Shown piece after piece: positions 17,391 through 26,080 of a stretch of DNA of 64,000 bases. Numbering within the stretch: the stretch's first letter is position 1; every line of letters starts with the position of its first letter. Origin of the DNA: Sphingobacterium sp. LZ7M1 (GTDB taxonomy: Bacteria > Bacteroidota > Bacteroidia > Sphingobacteriales > Sphingobacteriaceae); contig NZ_CP101134.1 of assembly GCF_024296865.1 (NCBI RefSeq), forward strand, positions 2,914,001 to 2,978,000. The letters are read 5' to 3'. The notes below the pieces were generated by a model, which was given only the letters and a program-made list of their open reading frames with translations, was not told the DNA's origin and made no database searches. The position numbers and the translations under genes are program-made.

Positions 17391-18959
17391 ATGCTCGCTG
17401 GAATCAACAGATCAGATCAACTCAATAAACTAAAAGAATCAACCATTTGGGACTTGGTAGTCATCGGAGGCGGTGCTACCGGCTTAGGGACAGCAGTAGA
17501 TGCTGCCAGTAGAGGTTTTAAAGTCCTATTGATCGAAAAATATGACTTCGCAAAAGGAACCTCCAGTAAGAGTACCAAATTGGTACATGGTGGTGTCCGT
17601 TACTTGGCAAATGGTGATATCAAATTAGTGATGGGTGCCTTGAGAGAAAGAGGCCTGATATTTAAGAATGCACCACACGTTTCATCCGTACAATCTTTTG
17701 TTATCCCTGTCTATTCGACTTTTAGCAAATTAAAATACTTAATTGGCCTGAAGCTCTATGATTGGCTTGCAGGCAGCCTACGCATCGGAAATTCGGAAGG
17801 CCTCTCCAAAGATGAGGTGGTTCAGAAACTCCCTCACATCAAGACAAAAAGCTTGAAAGGTGGGATTTTGTACTATGATGGTCAATTCGACGATGCCAGA
17901 CTTGCCGTGAACTTGGGTCAGACAGCATTTGAACATGGCGCGACCGTTCTGAACTATATGGAAGCAATGGAGATCCACAAGAATGAGCAAGGAAAAGTCA
18001 ATGGAATTACCGTAAGGGACACTGAAACAAACGAAACATATCGCATTCAAGCTAAGACGGTTATCAATGCTACCGGTGTATTTGTGGACGATATCCTGAA
18101 GATGGACTCCCCTAAGCATAAAAACTTGGTTCGTCCAAGTCAAGGTTCGCATATCGTGATTGACCAGAAGTTCCTCGATGGGATCGATGCATTGATGATT
18201 CCGGAGACTAGTGATGGACGTGTCCTCTTTGGTGTGCCTTGGCATGGGAAAGTCCTGCTCGGCACAACCGATATCCCTATCAAGGATCATATGATCGAAC
18301 CAAGACCAATGGAAGATGAAATCAATTTTATTTTGGAAACCGCAGACAGCTATTTGAATCCTGCGCCAAAGCGTGAAGATATCCTAGCTATTTATGCCGG
18401 ATTAAGGCCTTTGGCCGCTCCAAAAGACGATGATGAAAGCACAAAGGAAATTTCAAGGGACCATAAGCTTATCCACTCGGAATCTGACTTGATCACGATT
18501 ACGGGAGGTAAATGGACAACCTACCGTAAAATGGCAGAAGACACCGTCAATATGGCCATTGAGATCGGGAAATTGAAAGATGTACCATGTAGGACCAAAA
18601 ACCTAGCAATCCATGGTTCAACCCCAGATGTCTATCATGCGCATTGGAACCTTTATGGTAAAGATTATCAAGCGATACAGCAACTGATCCAAGAGGATGA
18701 ATCCTTACGCGACCTGCTGGTGGATGGCTATGAATACAACGCCGCTGAAGTGGTTTGGGCTTGCCGTTACGAGATGGTCCGTAAGGTTGAAGATTTCCTT
18801 GCCAGACGTTGTCGCCTCCTACTGTTAGATGCCGAGGCGTCGATGAAAGCCGCTCCTAAAGTGGCCGAGATCATGGCCAAGGAACTGGGCAAACCTGAAG
18901 GTTGGGCACAAGATGAAGTTAAGCAATACATTAAACTAGCGAAACGCTACACACTATAA
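17391..18959 (+). CDS. glpD: Aerobic glycerol-3-phosphate dehydrogenase (FAD)
   Basis: 522 residues. The FAD-binding Rossmann motif GGGATG lies at 26-31, with IEK at 48-50 as the adenosine-ribose acidic end. The GlpD signature FAKGTSSKSTKLVHGGVRYL is near 56-75. The FAD-dependent oxidoreductase domain is followed by the DAO_C domain (about 390-510, with HAHWNLYGKDY and a TARRCRLLLLDA-type motif). It oxidises sn-glycerol-3-phosphate to dihydroxyacetone phosphate at the membrane, passing electrons to quinone. It is the first gene of glpD-glpK-glpF, 25 bp before glpK. Length and motifs are those of intact enzymes. Confidence 0.96.
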   Translation: MLAGINRSDQLNKLKESTIWDLVVIGGGATGLGTAVDAASRGFKVLLIEKYDFAKGTSSKSTKLVHGGVRYLANGDIKLVMGALRERGLIFKNAPHVSSVQSFVIPVYSTFSKLKYLIGLKLYDWLAGSLRIGNSEGLSKDEVVQKLPHIKTKSLKGGILYYDGQFDDARLAVNLGQTAFEHGATVLNYMEAMEIHKNEQGKVNGITVRDTETNETYRIQAKTVINATGVFVDDILKMDSPKHKNLVRPSQGSHIVIDQKFLDGIDALMIPETSDGRVLFGVPWHGKVLLGTTDIPIKDHMIEPRPMEDEINFILETADSYLNPAPKREDILAIYAGLRPLAAPKDDDESTKEISRDHKLIHSESDLITITGGKWTTYRKMAEDTVNMAIEIGKLKDVPCRTKNLAIHGSTPDVYHAHWNLYGKDYQAIQQLIQEDESLRDLLVDGYEYNAAEVVWACRYEMVRKVEDFLARRCRLLLLDAEASMKAAPKVAEIMAKELGKPEGWAQDEVKQYIKLAKRYTL

Positions 18960-18984
18960 TTCAAGACTATATAAACCGTAGAGA

Positions 18985-20478
18985 ATGAAAGAATATATTG
19001 TTGCATTAGATCAAGGAACGACAAGCTCGAGAGCAATTTTATTTAACAAAAAGGGTGATATCGTCAACATAGCCCAAAAGGAATTTCAACAGATCTATCC
19101 CAAATCGGGATGGGTGGAGCATGATCCGCAGGAAATCTGGTCTAGCCAGATGGCTGTATTCACGGAAGCCTTGGCGAAATCCAAGACCAAGTTGGAATCC
19201 ATCAAAGGTATCGGTATTACCAACCAAAGGGAGACCACCGTGGTATGGAACCGTAGAACTGGCGAACCTATCTATAATGCAATCGTATGGCAAGACCGCA
19301 GAACTGCTGACTATTGTGCCAAGCTGATCAAAGACGGTCACTTGGACATGGTTCAGGAGAAAACTGGTCTCCTGATCGATTCTTACTTTTCTGCAACAAA
19401 GATCAAATGGATCCTGGACAATGTGAAAGGTGCAAGAAAACTGGCTGAACGCAAGGAACTTGCTTTTGGAACCATTGACTCGTGGTTGATCTGGAACTTA
19501 ACGAATGGAGAAAAACATGTTACGGATGTGACCAACGCATCACGAACCATGCTTTATAATATCAATGATCTAGAATGGGATAAGGGACTATTGGAATTGT
19601 TTGACATTCCGGAGTCCCTGTTGCCTGAAGTAAAGAGCTCTTCTGAGGTATATGGTGAAACATCCACCGAATTGGGCAGCCGACCTATTCCGATTGCTGG
19701 TATCGCCGGTGATCAACAAGCGGCTCTTTTTGGGCAGATGTGCCTGAAAAAGGGAATGGCCAAGAATACCTATGGGACCGGATGTTTCTTGTTGATGAAT
19801 ATTGGCAACAAACCTGTCAAATCGGAAAATAAATTGGTAACTACCATTGGCTGGAAAATCGGAAAAGAGGTAGTCTACGCTTTGGAAGGAAGTATTTTTA
19901 TTGGCGGAGCTGTTGTACAATGGCTACGGGATGAGTTAAAGATCATCAAAAAATCAAGCGATATAGAAGCCTTGGCAACCAGTGTTGATACCACTGATGG
20001 GGTTTATTTAGTCCCTGCTTTTGCGGGATTGGGTGCTCCACATTGGAACCCGAACGCCAGAGGAACAATCTTTGGAATCTCAAGAGGAACAACCGATGCC
20101 CATATTGCTAGGGCAGCCATCGAAAGTATCGCTTACCAAACCCATGATATCCTGAAAGCCATGGAAGCGGATTCTAAGACCAAGATCAAAGAATTGCGCG
20201 TGGATGGCGGTGCGACTCAAAACCAATTCCTTTTACAGTTCCAGGCTGATATATTAAAATCTACGGTTGTAAAACCTAAGATCACAGAAACTACTGCTAT
20301 GGGAGCCGCATTTCTAGCGGGTCTTGCTGTTGGATTCTGGAAGGATCTATCGGAACTCCAAGAGCTTTGGCAAGAAGATAAACGCATTGAAAACAATAAG
20401 TCCGTAAAGCTGGACAAGAATCTTGAACAATGGAAACGTGCGGTAAACGCTGTGATCTATTGGTCGGATAACGCATAA
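18985..20478 (+). CDS. glpK: Glycerol kinase
   Basis: 497 residues, the standard length. The FGGY N-domain starts with the phosphate loop [10 protein letters not shown] (9-18). The substrate-contacting residues WQDRRT are near 92-97, and the catalytic base is D243 in [13 protein letters not shown]. The C-domain contains the [17 protein letters not shown] segment near residue 410. It phosphorylates glycerol to sn-glycerol-3-phosphate, the substrate of GlpD encoded directly upstream, using ATP. It is the middle gene of the glp operon; the next gene, glpF, starts 45 bp later. Confidence 0.97.
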   Translation: MKEYIVALDQGTTSSRAILFNKKGDIVNIAQKEFQQIYPKSGWVEHDPQEIWSSQMAVFTEALAKSKTKLESIKGIGITNQRETTVVWNRRTGEPIYNAIVWQDRRTADYCAKLIKDGHLDMVQEKTGLLIDSYFSATKIKWILDNVKGARKLAERKELAFGTIDSWLIWNLTNGEKHVTDVTNASRTMLYNINDLEWDKGLLELFDIPESLLPEVKSSSEVYGETSTELGSRPIPIAGIAGDQQAALFGQMCLKKGMAKNTYGTGCFLLMNIGNKPVKSENKLVTTIGWKIGKEVVYALEGSIFIGGAVVQWLRDELKIIKKSSDIEALATSVDTTDGVYLVPAFAGLGAPHWNPNARGTIFGISRGTTDAHIARAAIESIAYQTHDILKAMEADSKTKIKELRVDGGATQNQFLLQFQADILKSTVVKPKITETTAMGAAFLAGLAVGFWKDLSELQELWQEDKRIENNKSVKLDKNLEQWKRAVNAVIYWSDNA

Positions 20479-20523
20479 TACCACTAACACCTAATTGAAA
20501 ACATATTACTATAAAACCTAAAA

Positions 20524-21249
20524 ATGACACCATTTATAGCTGAACTTGTTGGCACCGCCGTAATGATTCTCCTGGGAGGCGGGGTTGTTGCCAATGTCGT
20601 ATTGAACAAAACTAAAGGAAATGATTCGGGATGGATCGTGATCACAACCGCCTGGGCATTGGCTGTATTTGTAGGGGTCAGCATTGCCGCTCCCTTTTCA
20701 GGAGCCCACTTGAACTGCGCTGTAACCATTGCGAACTTGGCATTGGGCAAATTGGACCTTGCTACTTCCCTATCTTACATTGCTGCTCAGTTTTTGGGTG
20801 CTATGATCGGGGCAACTGTGGTATGGTTGGTCTATAAGAGTCATTTTGATGCTACGGAAGACCCTGCTGCAAAGCAAGCTGTATTCTGTACAGAACCTGC
20901 CATCAGGAACCTGCCCATCAACCTGATCTCTGAGGTTGTGGGAACCTTTGTTCTGATCTTCACTATCCTCCATTTTACGGATGCCAAGCTTTCGGATGAT
21001 TCTGTGGTAGGTTTGGGTTCTATTGGGGCAATTCCTGTTGCTTTTTTGGTGTGGGTGATCGGACTCTCTCTAGGTGGAACAACGGGTTATGCGATCAACC
21101 CTGCCAGGGATTTAGGTCCAAGGATCGTACATGCCATCCTTCCGATAAGAAATAAAGCTGGATTTGATGCTGGTTATGCTTGGGTGCCTGTTCTTGGTCC
21201 AATTATTGGAGCATTATTAGCTGTAGGTTTGAATTTATTGATTCACTAA
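20524..21249 (+). CDS. glpF: Glycerol uptake facilitator (MIP family) with a variant NCA motif
   Basis: 241 residues, six membrane segments, start MTPFIAELVGTAVMILLGGG as in GlpF proteins. The second half-helix motif is canonical (NPARD, 192-196, the Asp being typical of glycerol facilitators). The first, normally NPA in GAHLNPAVT, reads N64-C65-A66: codon TGC replaces a proline codon in an otherwise perfect context. The protein should pass glycerol across the inner membrane for GlpK to trap. Third gene of the operon. The Pro-to-Cys change could be a lineage variant or a sequencing error. Confidence 0.93.
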   Translation: MTPFIAELVGTAVMILLGGGVVANVVLNKTKGNDSGWIVITTAWALAVFVGVSIAAPFSGAHLNCAVTIANLALGKLDLATSLSYIAAQFLGAMIGATVVWLVYKSHFDATEDPAAKQAVFCTEPAIRNLPINLISEVVGTFVLIFTILHFTDAKLSDDSVVGLGSIGAIPVAFLVWVIGLSLGGTTGYAINPARDLGPRIVHAILPIRNKAGFDAGYAWVPVLGPIIGALLAVGLNLLIH

Positions 21250-21256
21250 AAAAAAT

Positions 21257-21403
21257 ATGAAAAAGGGATTCTTTAGGATTTTGAACAAAATCAACCAGAA
21301 AGTACTTCCAAAGTATAGTAAGGAGGACCCTTCTAAACTAAGTAAGCTACAACAGGCTGTTGTAGCTTACCGATATTATGTTTTGATTAACTCAATGGAT
21401 TAG
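21257..21403 (+). CDS. Conserved 48-residue small basic protein
   Basis: Short frame starting MKKGFFRILNKINQKVLPKY and ending AYRYYVLINSMD, 7 bp after the glpF stop. It matches, from memory, a small protein common in Bacteroidota with layout K.(F/L)..L.K.N...LP.Y.K.D..KL.K.Q.A...YRY.V..N.(L/M)D, sometimes mislabelled as SsrA-binding protein. Function unknown. No signal peptide or membrane segment; the N-terminal half is basic and amphipathic. It may be translated from the glp transcript. Its last 4 bp overlap the 3' end of the convergent MscS gene. Confidence 0.75.
   Translation: MKKGFFRILNKINQKVLPKYSKEDPSKLSKLQQAVVAYRYYVLINSMD
21342..21370. repeat. Perfect 14-bp palindrome inside the 48-aa gene
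   Basis: GTAAGCTACAACAG at 21342-21355 and its exact reverse complement at 21357-21370, one base apart. It lies in the coding sequence (SKLQQAVVAY) and is not followed by a T-run; it may act as a hairpin at the end of the glp transcript. Confidence 0.7.
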
Positions 21404-22254
21404 GAAACGGCCTTGTCCTTTTCTTCGTCGCCTGGAGTTTCATCTATGACCTTCACTATATTGGAAGGGAATATTACATTCTTTCCATCTAAAACATTCT
21501 TGATTTCCTCGCTTATCTGGTTTTTCGTTGCCCAGAATACTTCGCGGTTCGCCCAAGCCCTTACCACCAAACTGATTCCTGATTCCTTTAAGTCACCCAC
21601 GATGACCTCTTTCTTCGGTGCATCCAAAATACGTTCATCAGTATTTAATACCGAAAGGATTGCTTCACGAGCCACTTTGATGTTCGTATCATAGGAAACA
21701 ACGAAAGTGAACTGCATTCTTCGCGCGGTGATCTTTGTATAATTCTTAATGACCGAATTCGCTAAGGTTCCGTTAGGACTAAATACGCGGATTCCGTCAT
21801 CATCAATAATGGTGGTATACAATAGATCAATCCTTTCCACAGAGCCAGAAGAACCATTGGCACTGGATATATAATCGCCCACATCAAATTGTCTGAACAC
21901 CAAGATCAGCACCCCACCTGCAAAGTTTGACAAGCTTCCCTGCAAGGCCATACCAACCGCTAGACCGAAGGCTGATAATGCAGCGATAAAGGAGGTGGTT
22001 TCAATCCCCATGGTATTAGCTACCGTCAGGATCAACAAGGCATACATCGCAAATTTTAAAAGGCTCTTGATAAAGGAGCGGATTGAAATATCAACATCTT
22101 TTTTGACAAAGCGCTTATCGATAAATTTCAGGACGAACTTTATGATGTAACGGCCTACAATTAAGATGAAAAAACCAACGGCTATACTCGGGATTTTAAG
22201 AAGGATTACGTCGAACAACTTCTCTAAGCTTGATTCTAAATTTGCAAAGTTCAT
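21400..22254 (-). CDS. Small-conductance mechanosensitive channel (MscS family)
   Basis: 284 residues. Hydrophobic segments: TM1 (about 14-37), TM2 (about 62-82) and the pore-lining TM3, with the alternating Gly/Ala pattern SAFGLAVGMALQGSLSNFAGGV (about 92-113). The beta domain follows (FDVGDYI, then RIDLLYTTI with SPNGTLANS VIKNYT), then the C-terminal alpha/beta domain. Such channels open under membrane tension and release solutes on osmotic downshift. It is convergent with the glp operon, overlapping the small protein gene by 4 bp. Next to a glycerol facilitator an osmotic role is reasonable, but the adjacency may be chance. Confidence 0.93.
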   Translation of the reverse strand: MNFANLESSLEKLFDVILLKIPSIAVGFFILIVGRYIIKFVLKFIDKRFVKKDVDISIRSFIKSLLKFAMYALLILTVANTMGIETTSFIAALSAFGLAVGMALQGSLSNFAGGVLILVFRQFDVGDYISSANGSSGSVERIDLLYTTIIDDDGIRVFSPNGTLANSVIKNYTKITARRMQFTFVVSYDTNIKVAREAILSVLNTDERILDAPKKEVIVGDLKESGISLVVRAWANREVFWATKNQISEEIKNVLDGKNVIFPSNIVKVIDETPGDEEKDKAVS

Positions 22255-22339
22255 TTTCTTGCTGTGATAATTTAGCCCAAAAATAAAAAAATAGTCTTTT
22301 ATTCAGCTGATGGCTTAATATTTTAAATAACTTTAACAT

Positions 22340-23512
22340 ATGGACTACTGCTATTTTGATAATAATGCCACAACGAAGATAGACAATCAGGTCTTTGAAG
22401 CCATGCTCCCCTATTTAAAGGACTCCTACGGAAATGCTTCCAGCATACAGCATAAATTAGGGAGACAAGCCAATCATGCTGTAGAAAAGGCTCGTTTACA
22501 GGTCGCAGAATTATTGAATGTAAACCCTAAGGAAATTTATTTCAGCTCGGGATCTACAGAATCCATTAACACCGTAATCAAGGGAATCAGCAAAGCCTAT
22601 CAATCCAAAGGCAACCATATCATCACTTCCAGTGCGGAGCATAAAGCTGTATTGAGCAGTTGTCACGCTGTGGAGAAAGAAGGTATGCAGGTTAGCTACC
22701 TCAAGGTGAACAAATTTGGAGTTATCGATTTGGAAGAATTAAAGAACGCGATCACAGACAAAACAGTTTTGATAAGCATTATGGCAGCCAATAATGAAAC
22801 CGGAGTTCTTCAACCTATTGAAGAGATTGCCAAGATCTGTTTAGAAAACGATGTTCTTTTTTTCTGTGATGCCACCCAATGGATTGGAAAGCTGCCATTG
22901 GACCTCAGTAAGATACCTATCGATATTATCTGTTTGAGTGCCCACAAGATCCATGGACCGAAGGGAATTGGCGCATTATATATCCGCAGGAAGACGAAAC
23001 CTACCCAGATCCCAGCCTTGATTGTAGGAGGAAAACAGGAATCAGGCTTTCGTGGCGGAACCTATGCTGTCCATCAAATTGTAGGCTTGGGAGAGGCAGC
23101 GAAACAGGTAGATTTCGACCATGATAAAGTGGAAGAGGTAAGAAATTACTTTGAAAAAAGGCTTCTAGAAGAGATTGAGGAGAGCGAAATCAAAACACTG
23201 GGAAGCAACAGATTACCCAACAGCAGCAATATACATATCAAACATGTAAAGGCAACAGAATTAATGACCAAACTTCCAACCATAGCTATTTCCTCTGGGT
23301 CGGCATGTGTCTCTGGAGATCGAGATCCTTCTCATGTTTTAAAGGCCATGGGCTATACCGATGACGAAGCCTATTGCAGCCTTCGCTTCAGCTTTAGCAA
23401 ATACAATAGCAAGGCACAAATAGATTATGCGATTCCTCTCATTAAGGCCGCCTGTGAAAGCATTAGGAAGGATTCACCAATTTGGGAGATGTACAAGGAA
23501 GGATTAATTTGA
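22340..23512 (+). CDS. Cysteine desulfurase (NifS/IscS-like, class V aminotransferase)
   Basis: 390 residues. The fold-type I PLP enzyme shows the NifS opening YFDNNATTKID, the HKAVLSSC stretch, and PLP-binding Lys203 in SAHKIHGPKG. Catalytic Cys323 is in the loop SSGSACVSGDRDPSHVL, which removes sulfur from L-cysteine as a persulfide. Together with the IscA/HesB-type protein encoded 74 bp downstream this is probably an iron-sulfur cluster assembly or tRNA-thiolation sulfur source. No IscU or IscR is adjacent. The long SxxxSGSAC loop without an extra tail fits IscS more than SufS. Confidence 0.92.
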   Translation: MDYCYFDNNATTKIDNQVFEAMLPYLKDSYGNASSIQHKLGRQANHAVEKARLQVAELLNVNPKEIYFSSGSTESINTVIKGISKAYQSKGNHIITSSAEHKAVLSSCHAVEKEGMQVSYLKVNKFGVIDLEELKNAITDKTVLISIMAANNETGVLQPIEEIAKICLENDVLFFCDATQWIGKLPLDLSKIPIDIICLSAHKIHGPKGIGALYIRRKTKPTQIPALIVGGKQESGFRGGTYAVHQIVGLGEAAKQVDFDHDKVEEVRNYFEKRLLEEIEESEIKTLGSNRLPNSSNIHIKHVKATELMTKLPTIAISSGSACVSGDRDPSHVLKAMGYTDDEAYCSLRFSFSKYNSKAQIDYAIPLIKAACESIRKDSPIWEMYKEGLI

Positions 23513-23586
23513 CAGAAGAAAGATGATTGAAATCATATTTCATATTTGTTTTATGTATTTTTGTAGAATTATTTAAAGGAGAAAGC

Positions 23587-23913
23587 ATGGTTACCGTTAC
23601 TGATAAAGCAAAAGAACGTATAAGCGCAATTATTAAGGAAGAGAACTACGATAACACTTATTTCGTACGTGTTGCTGTGGAAAGTGGTGGTTGCTCAGGA
23701 CTATCTTACAAATTGAACTTCGACAATGAAGAGAAAAAAGGAGATCAGTTCTTCGAGGACAATGGAGTAAAGATTTGTTTAGATATCAAATCTTACCTTT
23801 ATTTAGCCGGAACAGAATTGGATTACTCTGATGGTCTGACAGGTAAAGGATTTGAATTCCATAATCCAAACGCTTCAAGAACTTGTGCATGCGGAGAAAG
23901 TTTCTCTGTATAG
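23587..23913 (+). CDS. Iron-sulfur cluster assembly protein, HesB/IscA/ErpA type
   Basis: 108 residues from ATG 23587, preceded by an AAAGGAGAAAGC ribosome-binding region. A longer in-frame start at 23527 would add a hydrophobic peptide and is not needed. The A-type scaffold signature is present: C36 in GGCSGLSY and C100 and C102 in the tail CACGESF, the three cysteines that bind iron or [Fe-S]. It delivers clusters to target proteins. It follows the cysteine desulfurase gene on the same strand, so the two are probably co-transcribed; a hairpin terminator closes the unit. Confidence 0.93.
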   Translation: MVTVTDKAKERISAIIKEENYDNTYFVRVAVESGGCSGLSYKLNFDNEEKKGDQFFEDNGVKICLDIKSYLYLAGTELDYSDGLTGKGFEFHNPNASRTCACGESFSV

Positions 23914-23931
23914 GAAAAGATAAAATCGATA

Positions 23932-23964
23932 ATAGGCTAGCTGGTTCAGCTAGCCTATTTTATT
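23932..23964 (+). terminator. Terminator between the IscA-type gene and the DUF3810 gene
   Basis: Perfect 12-bp stem ATAGGCTAGCTG / CAGCTAGCCTAT, loop GTT, followed by TTTATTT. The TAG stop of the convergent DUF3810 gene (23955-23957) lies within its 3' arm. Confidence 0.85.
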
Positions 23965-25016
23965 TCCCAGGCAATGATCAACCTACTGACCATTCCATAT
24001 CTTGCCATCCCTTCGATCTGATTGTTATGTTTCAAATATTGGTTGTAAAACAAGCCTGATATATCCGATATCCAACCGGTATAGCGCAGCCAATAATCTT
24101 GGTCTTCCTTGATATCAGCTTTTACTAGTGGGGAAAGCTGCTCCTTATAGGTCTCGAACTTTACTTTATCGACCAGATATAAGGTCCTAAGCAGGTAGGT
24201 AACACTTTCATAATAGGCCGCATATTGATACCAAGGATCTGCATGGTCCTTCAGCTTAACAAAAGCGATAAAATTACATTCGTCTTCAAATCCAATCCCC
24301 ATCTGATGGGATAGTTCATGGGCAACCGTGAAAGGATAGCTCGTTTTTGGCATCTCAGCATTGACATGAGCCTCATTGCTGAATGGATTGAAATAACCCG
24401 ACACTCCAAAATACGAAGCCATAGGACCAATCAATGGGGTCTTAATCTCGACCTGCGACTTACTGAGCATAGGAAATGTTTGATCAGTTAACATCAATTC
24501 CTGAATCTGCCCAGCTGCCTTATCCCTATCCTGATCTGTAATATTTATCTGTTCCCGAAGCCCATTTGCCTTGGCAATATGGGCCTCCAGTACCGATAGA
24601 TGGTCTTCTAGCTTTATGGTATCAACTTTTATATCCAATTGCTTACTGATGGGTATCCTATAATAGTTCAATGCCCAAGCAGCATAAAAGAAGATATAGA
24701 AAGTCAAGAGTTGGCCAATAAACCTTAAAAATCGTTTTCCTGACTGAGCATATTGCTTTTTGAAGAGCAAAACAATGGCTTTTATGAGTGTCCATGCAAG
24801 AAGGATAAAGATAAAAGCATAGATCAGGTCTCCGATACTAAAGGGTAACCAGCCAAAAAGAAATTTGGGGATATAAGCGTAAATGGGGTAGAAACCACGG
24901 CTATAAGCAGTTTCTACCCAACTCGAGTTTGATTGAAAGATCTGCAAGGCCAATATCAGCAAAATACAGATGCCTATCCATTTGTAATACTGCTTATTTG
25001 ACTTAGGTCTTGCCAT
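23955..25016 (-). CDS. DUF3810 family membrane protein with zinc-protease-like motif
   Basis: 353 residues. Membrane segments are at about 12-28, 50-78 and 98-120. A soluble domain then carries FTVAHELSHQMG, a HExxH zinc-binding motif (HELSH), with an acidic helix downstream (FEDECNFIAFVKL) that could supply the third ligand. The family (PF12725) is called DUF3810 and is common in Bacteroidota; its protease activity is predicted, not shown. It starts 2 bp after the nucleoid-associated-protein gene ends, so the two and the HDAC-like gene upstream form a tight operon. Confidence 0.88.
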   Translation of the reverse strand: MARPKSNKQYYKWIGICILLILALQIFQSNSSWVETAYSRGFYPIYAYIPKFLFGWLPFSIGDLIYAFIFILLAWTLIKAIVLLFKKQYAQSGKRFLRFIGQLLTFYIFFYAAWALNYYRIPISKQLDIKVDTIKLEDHLSVLEAHIAKANGLREQINITDQDRDKAAGQIQELMLTDQTFPMLSKSQVEIKTPLIGPMASYFGVSGYFNPFSNEAHVNAEMPKTSYPFTVAHELSHQMGIGFEDECNFIAFVKLKDHADPWYQYAAYYESVTYLLRTLYLVDKVKFETYKEQLSPLVKADIKEDQDYWLRYTGWISDISGLFYNQYLKHNNQIEGMARYGMVSRLIIAWEIK

Positions 25017-25018
25017 GA

Positions 25019-26074
25019 CTAATCTTCGTTTTCGAAATACAGTTTATAATAATTCATTCCCTTATCCTCATCATAACCCTTTTCAAGGAGCTCACGCTTG
25101 CCATGCACGTAGATATGGAAGTTTTTATCCAGTTTAAGGACGGATTTATAGCTGCTTGCCATTTTCTTCACTGCTGGAGCAGCAATATCGAAGTTCGATT
25201 GGAAAGGAGTTTCAAACTCATCCTCAAAATTGCTCTTATAATCCTTGAATAGAGAAATAGCATCAGGGTTACCGATTACCTCTTCGTTGAACTCATCCTC
25301 CACAAAGGTTTCCTTTGTCTTGAAATAGTTCATGGAACGGTTCATCAGGTCAATTTTATCTGCTTTGTCCATATCAAAAACCTCATCTATCTTATCGTTG
25401 ACAAAGTTCTTGTAGACTTTCATCAGGTTCCCGGTCTGTTGGTAGTTATCATTTCTGGTCTTCAGTTTTAAGAAATCATCCTTCCAGTACACCGCTTCAG
25501 AACCATTGGTCTGGTCCACACAGAGCACTTTATAGCCTTCCTCCTCTTCAACATTCACGATGACCACCCCTTTATCAAGTTTATTGATATTGATTGCTTT
25601 TTCTTCGTAATTCACCCCTAAGCCTGAAGCTTCGGTATAAACTTTCAGATAAGCCTCCTTATTTTCCGATTTAAAGATCCCTATAGCCTTATGCTCCTCT
25701 CCTTCCAATTGCACATTATCCAGAGCTACAACATACAGCTCTCCAGATTTGATCTTGGGATGTTCGGTTACTTCATACAGGAACTTAGCAATGGATTTTG
25801 AATACTCCACGAATCCCAATTCTCCTTTGAAATACTGTCTTGAAAAGTAAAAAACCTCATTTAGATCCAAGGTATCGTTAGGATGGTAGAATCGATAGAC
25901 CTCATTCGCCTTAGCAAATGGTTTCATAAAATATTGCATCAACAGGTCTGCTAATATCTCATCAGATTTAACATCAACTTCTTCCTCAGATAAGGTAAAA
26001 TACTCGTCTTGGCTTTTATTTCCTACATGATGGATTATCAGGTTCAGGAAACTAGCATCTTGGTGAAAAAACAT
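25019..26074 (-). CDS. Nucleoid-associated protein, NdpA/YejK (37-kDa) family
   Basis: 351 residues, cytosolic. The opening FLNLIIHHVGNKSQDEYFTLSEEEVD and the internal GELYVVALDNVQLEGEEHKAIGIFKSE are characteristic of PF04245 (NA37). This is followed by KGVVIVNVEEEEGYKVLCVDQTN and the WKDDFLKLKTRNDNYQQT region. Enterobacterial YejK binds the nucleoid; Bacteroidota members are less studied. The gene is 6 bp after the HDAC-like gene and 2 bp before the DUF3810 gene, all on the minus strand. Confidence 0.88.
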   Translation of the reverse strand: MFFHQDASFLNLIIHHVGNKSQDEYFTLSEEEVDVKSDEILADLLMQYFMKPFAKANEVYRFYHPNDTLDLNEVFYFSRQYFKGELGFVEYSKSIAKFLYEVTEHPKIKSGELYVVALDNVQLEGEEHKAIGIFKSENKEAYLKVYTEASGLGVNYEEKAININKLDKGVVIVNVEEEEGYKVLCVDQTNGSEAVYWKDDFLKLKTRNDNYQQTGNLMKVYKNFVNDKIDEVFDMDKADKIDLMNRSMNYFKTKETFVEDEFNEEVIGNPDAISLFKDYKSNFEDEFETPFQSNFDIAAPAVKKMASSYKSVLKLDKNFHIYVHGKRELLEKGYDEDKGMNYYKLYFENED

Positions 26075-26080
26075 AATTTT

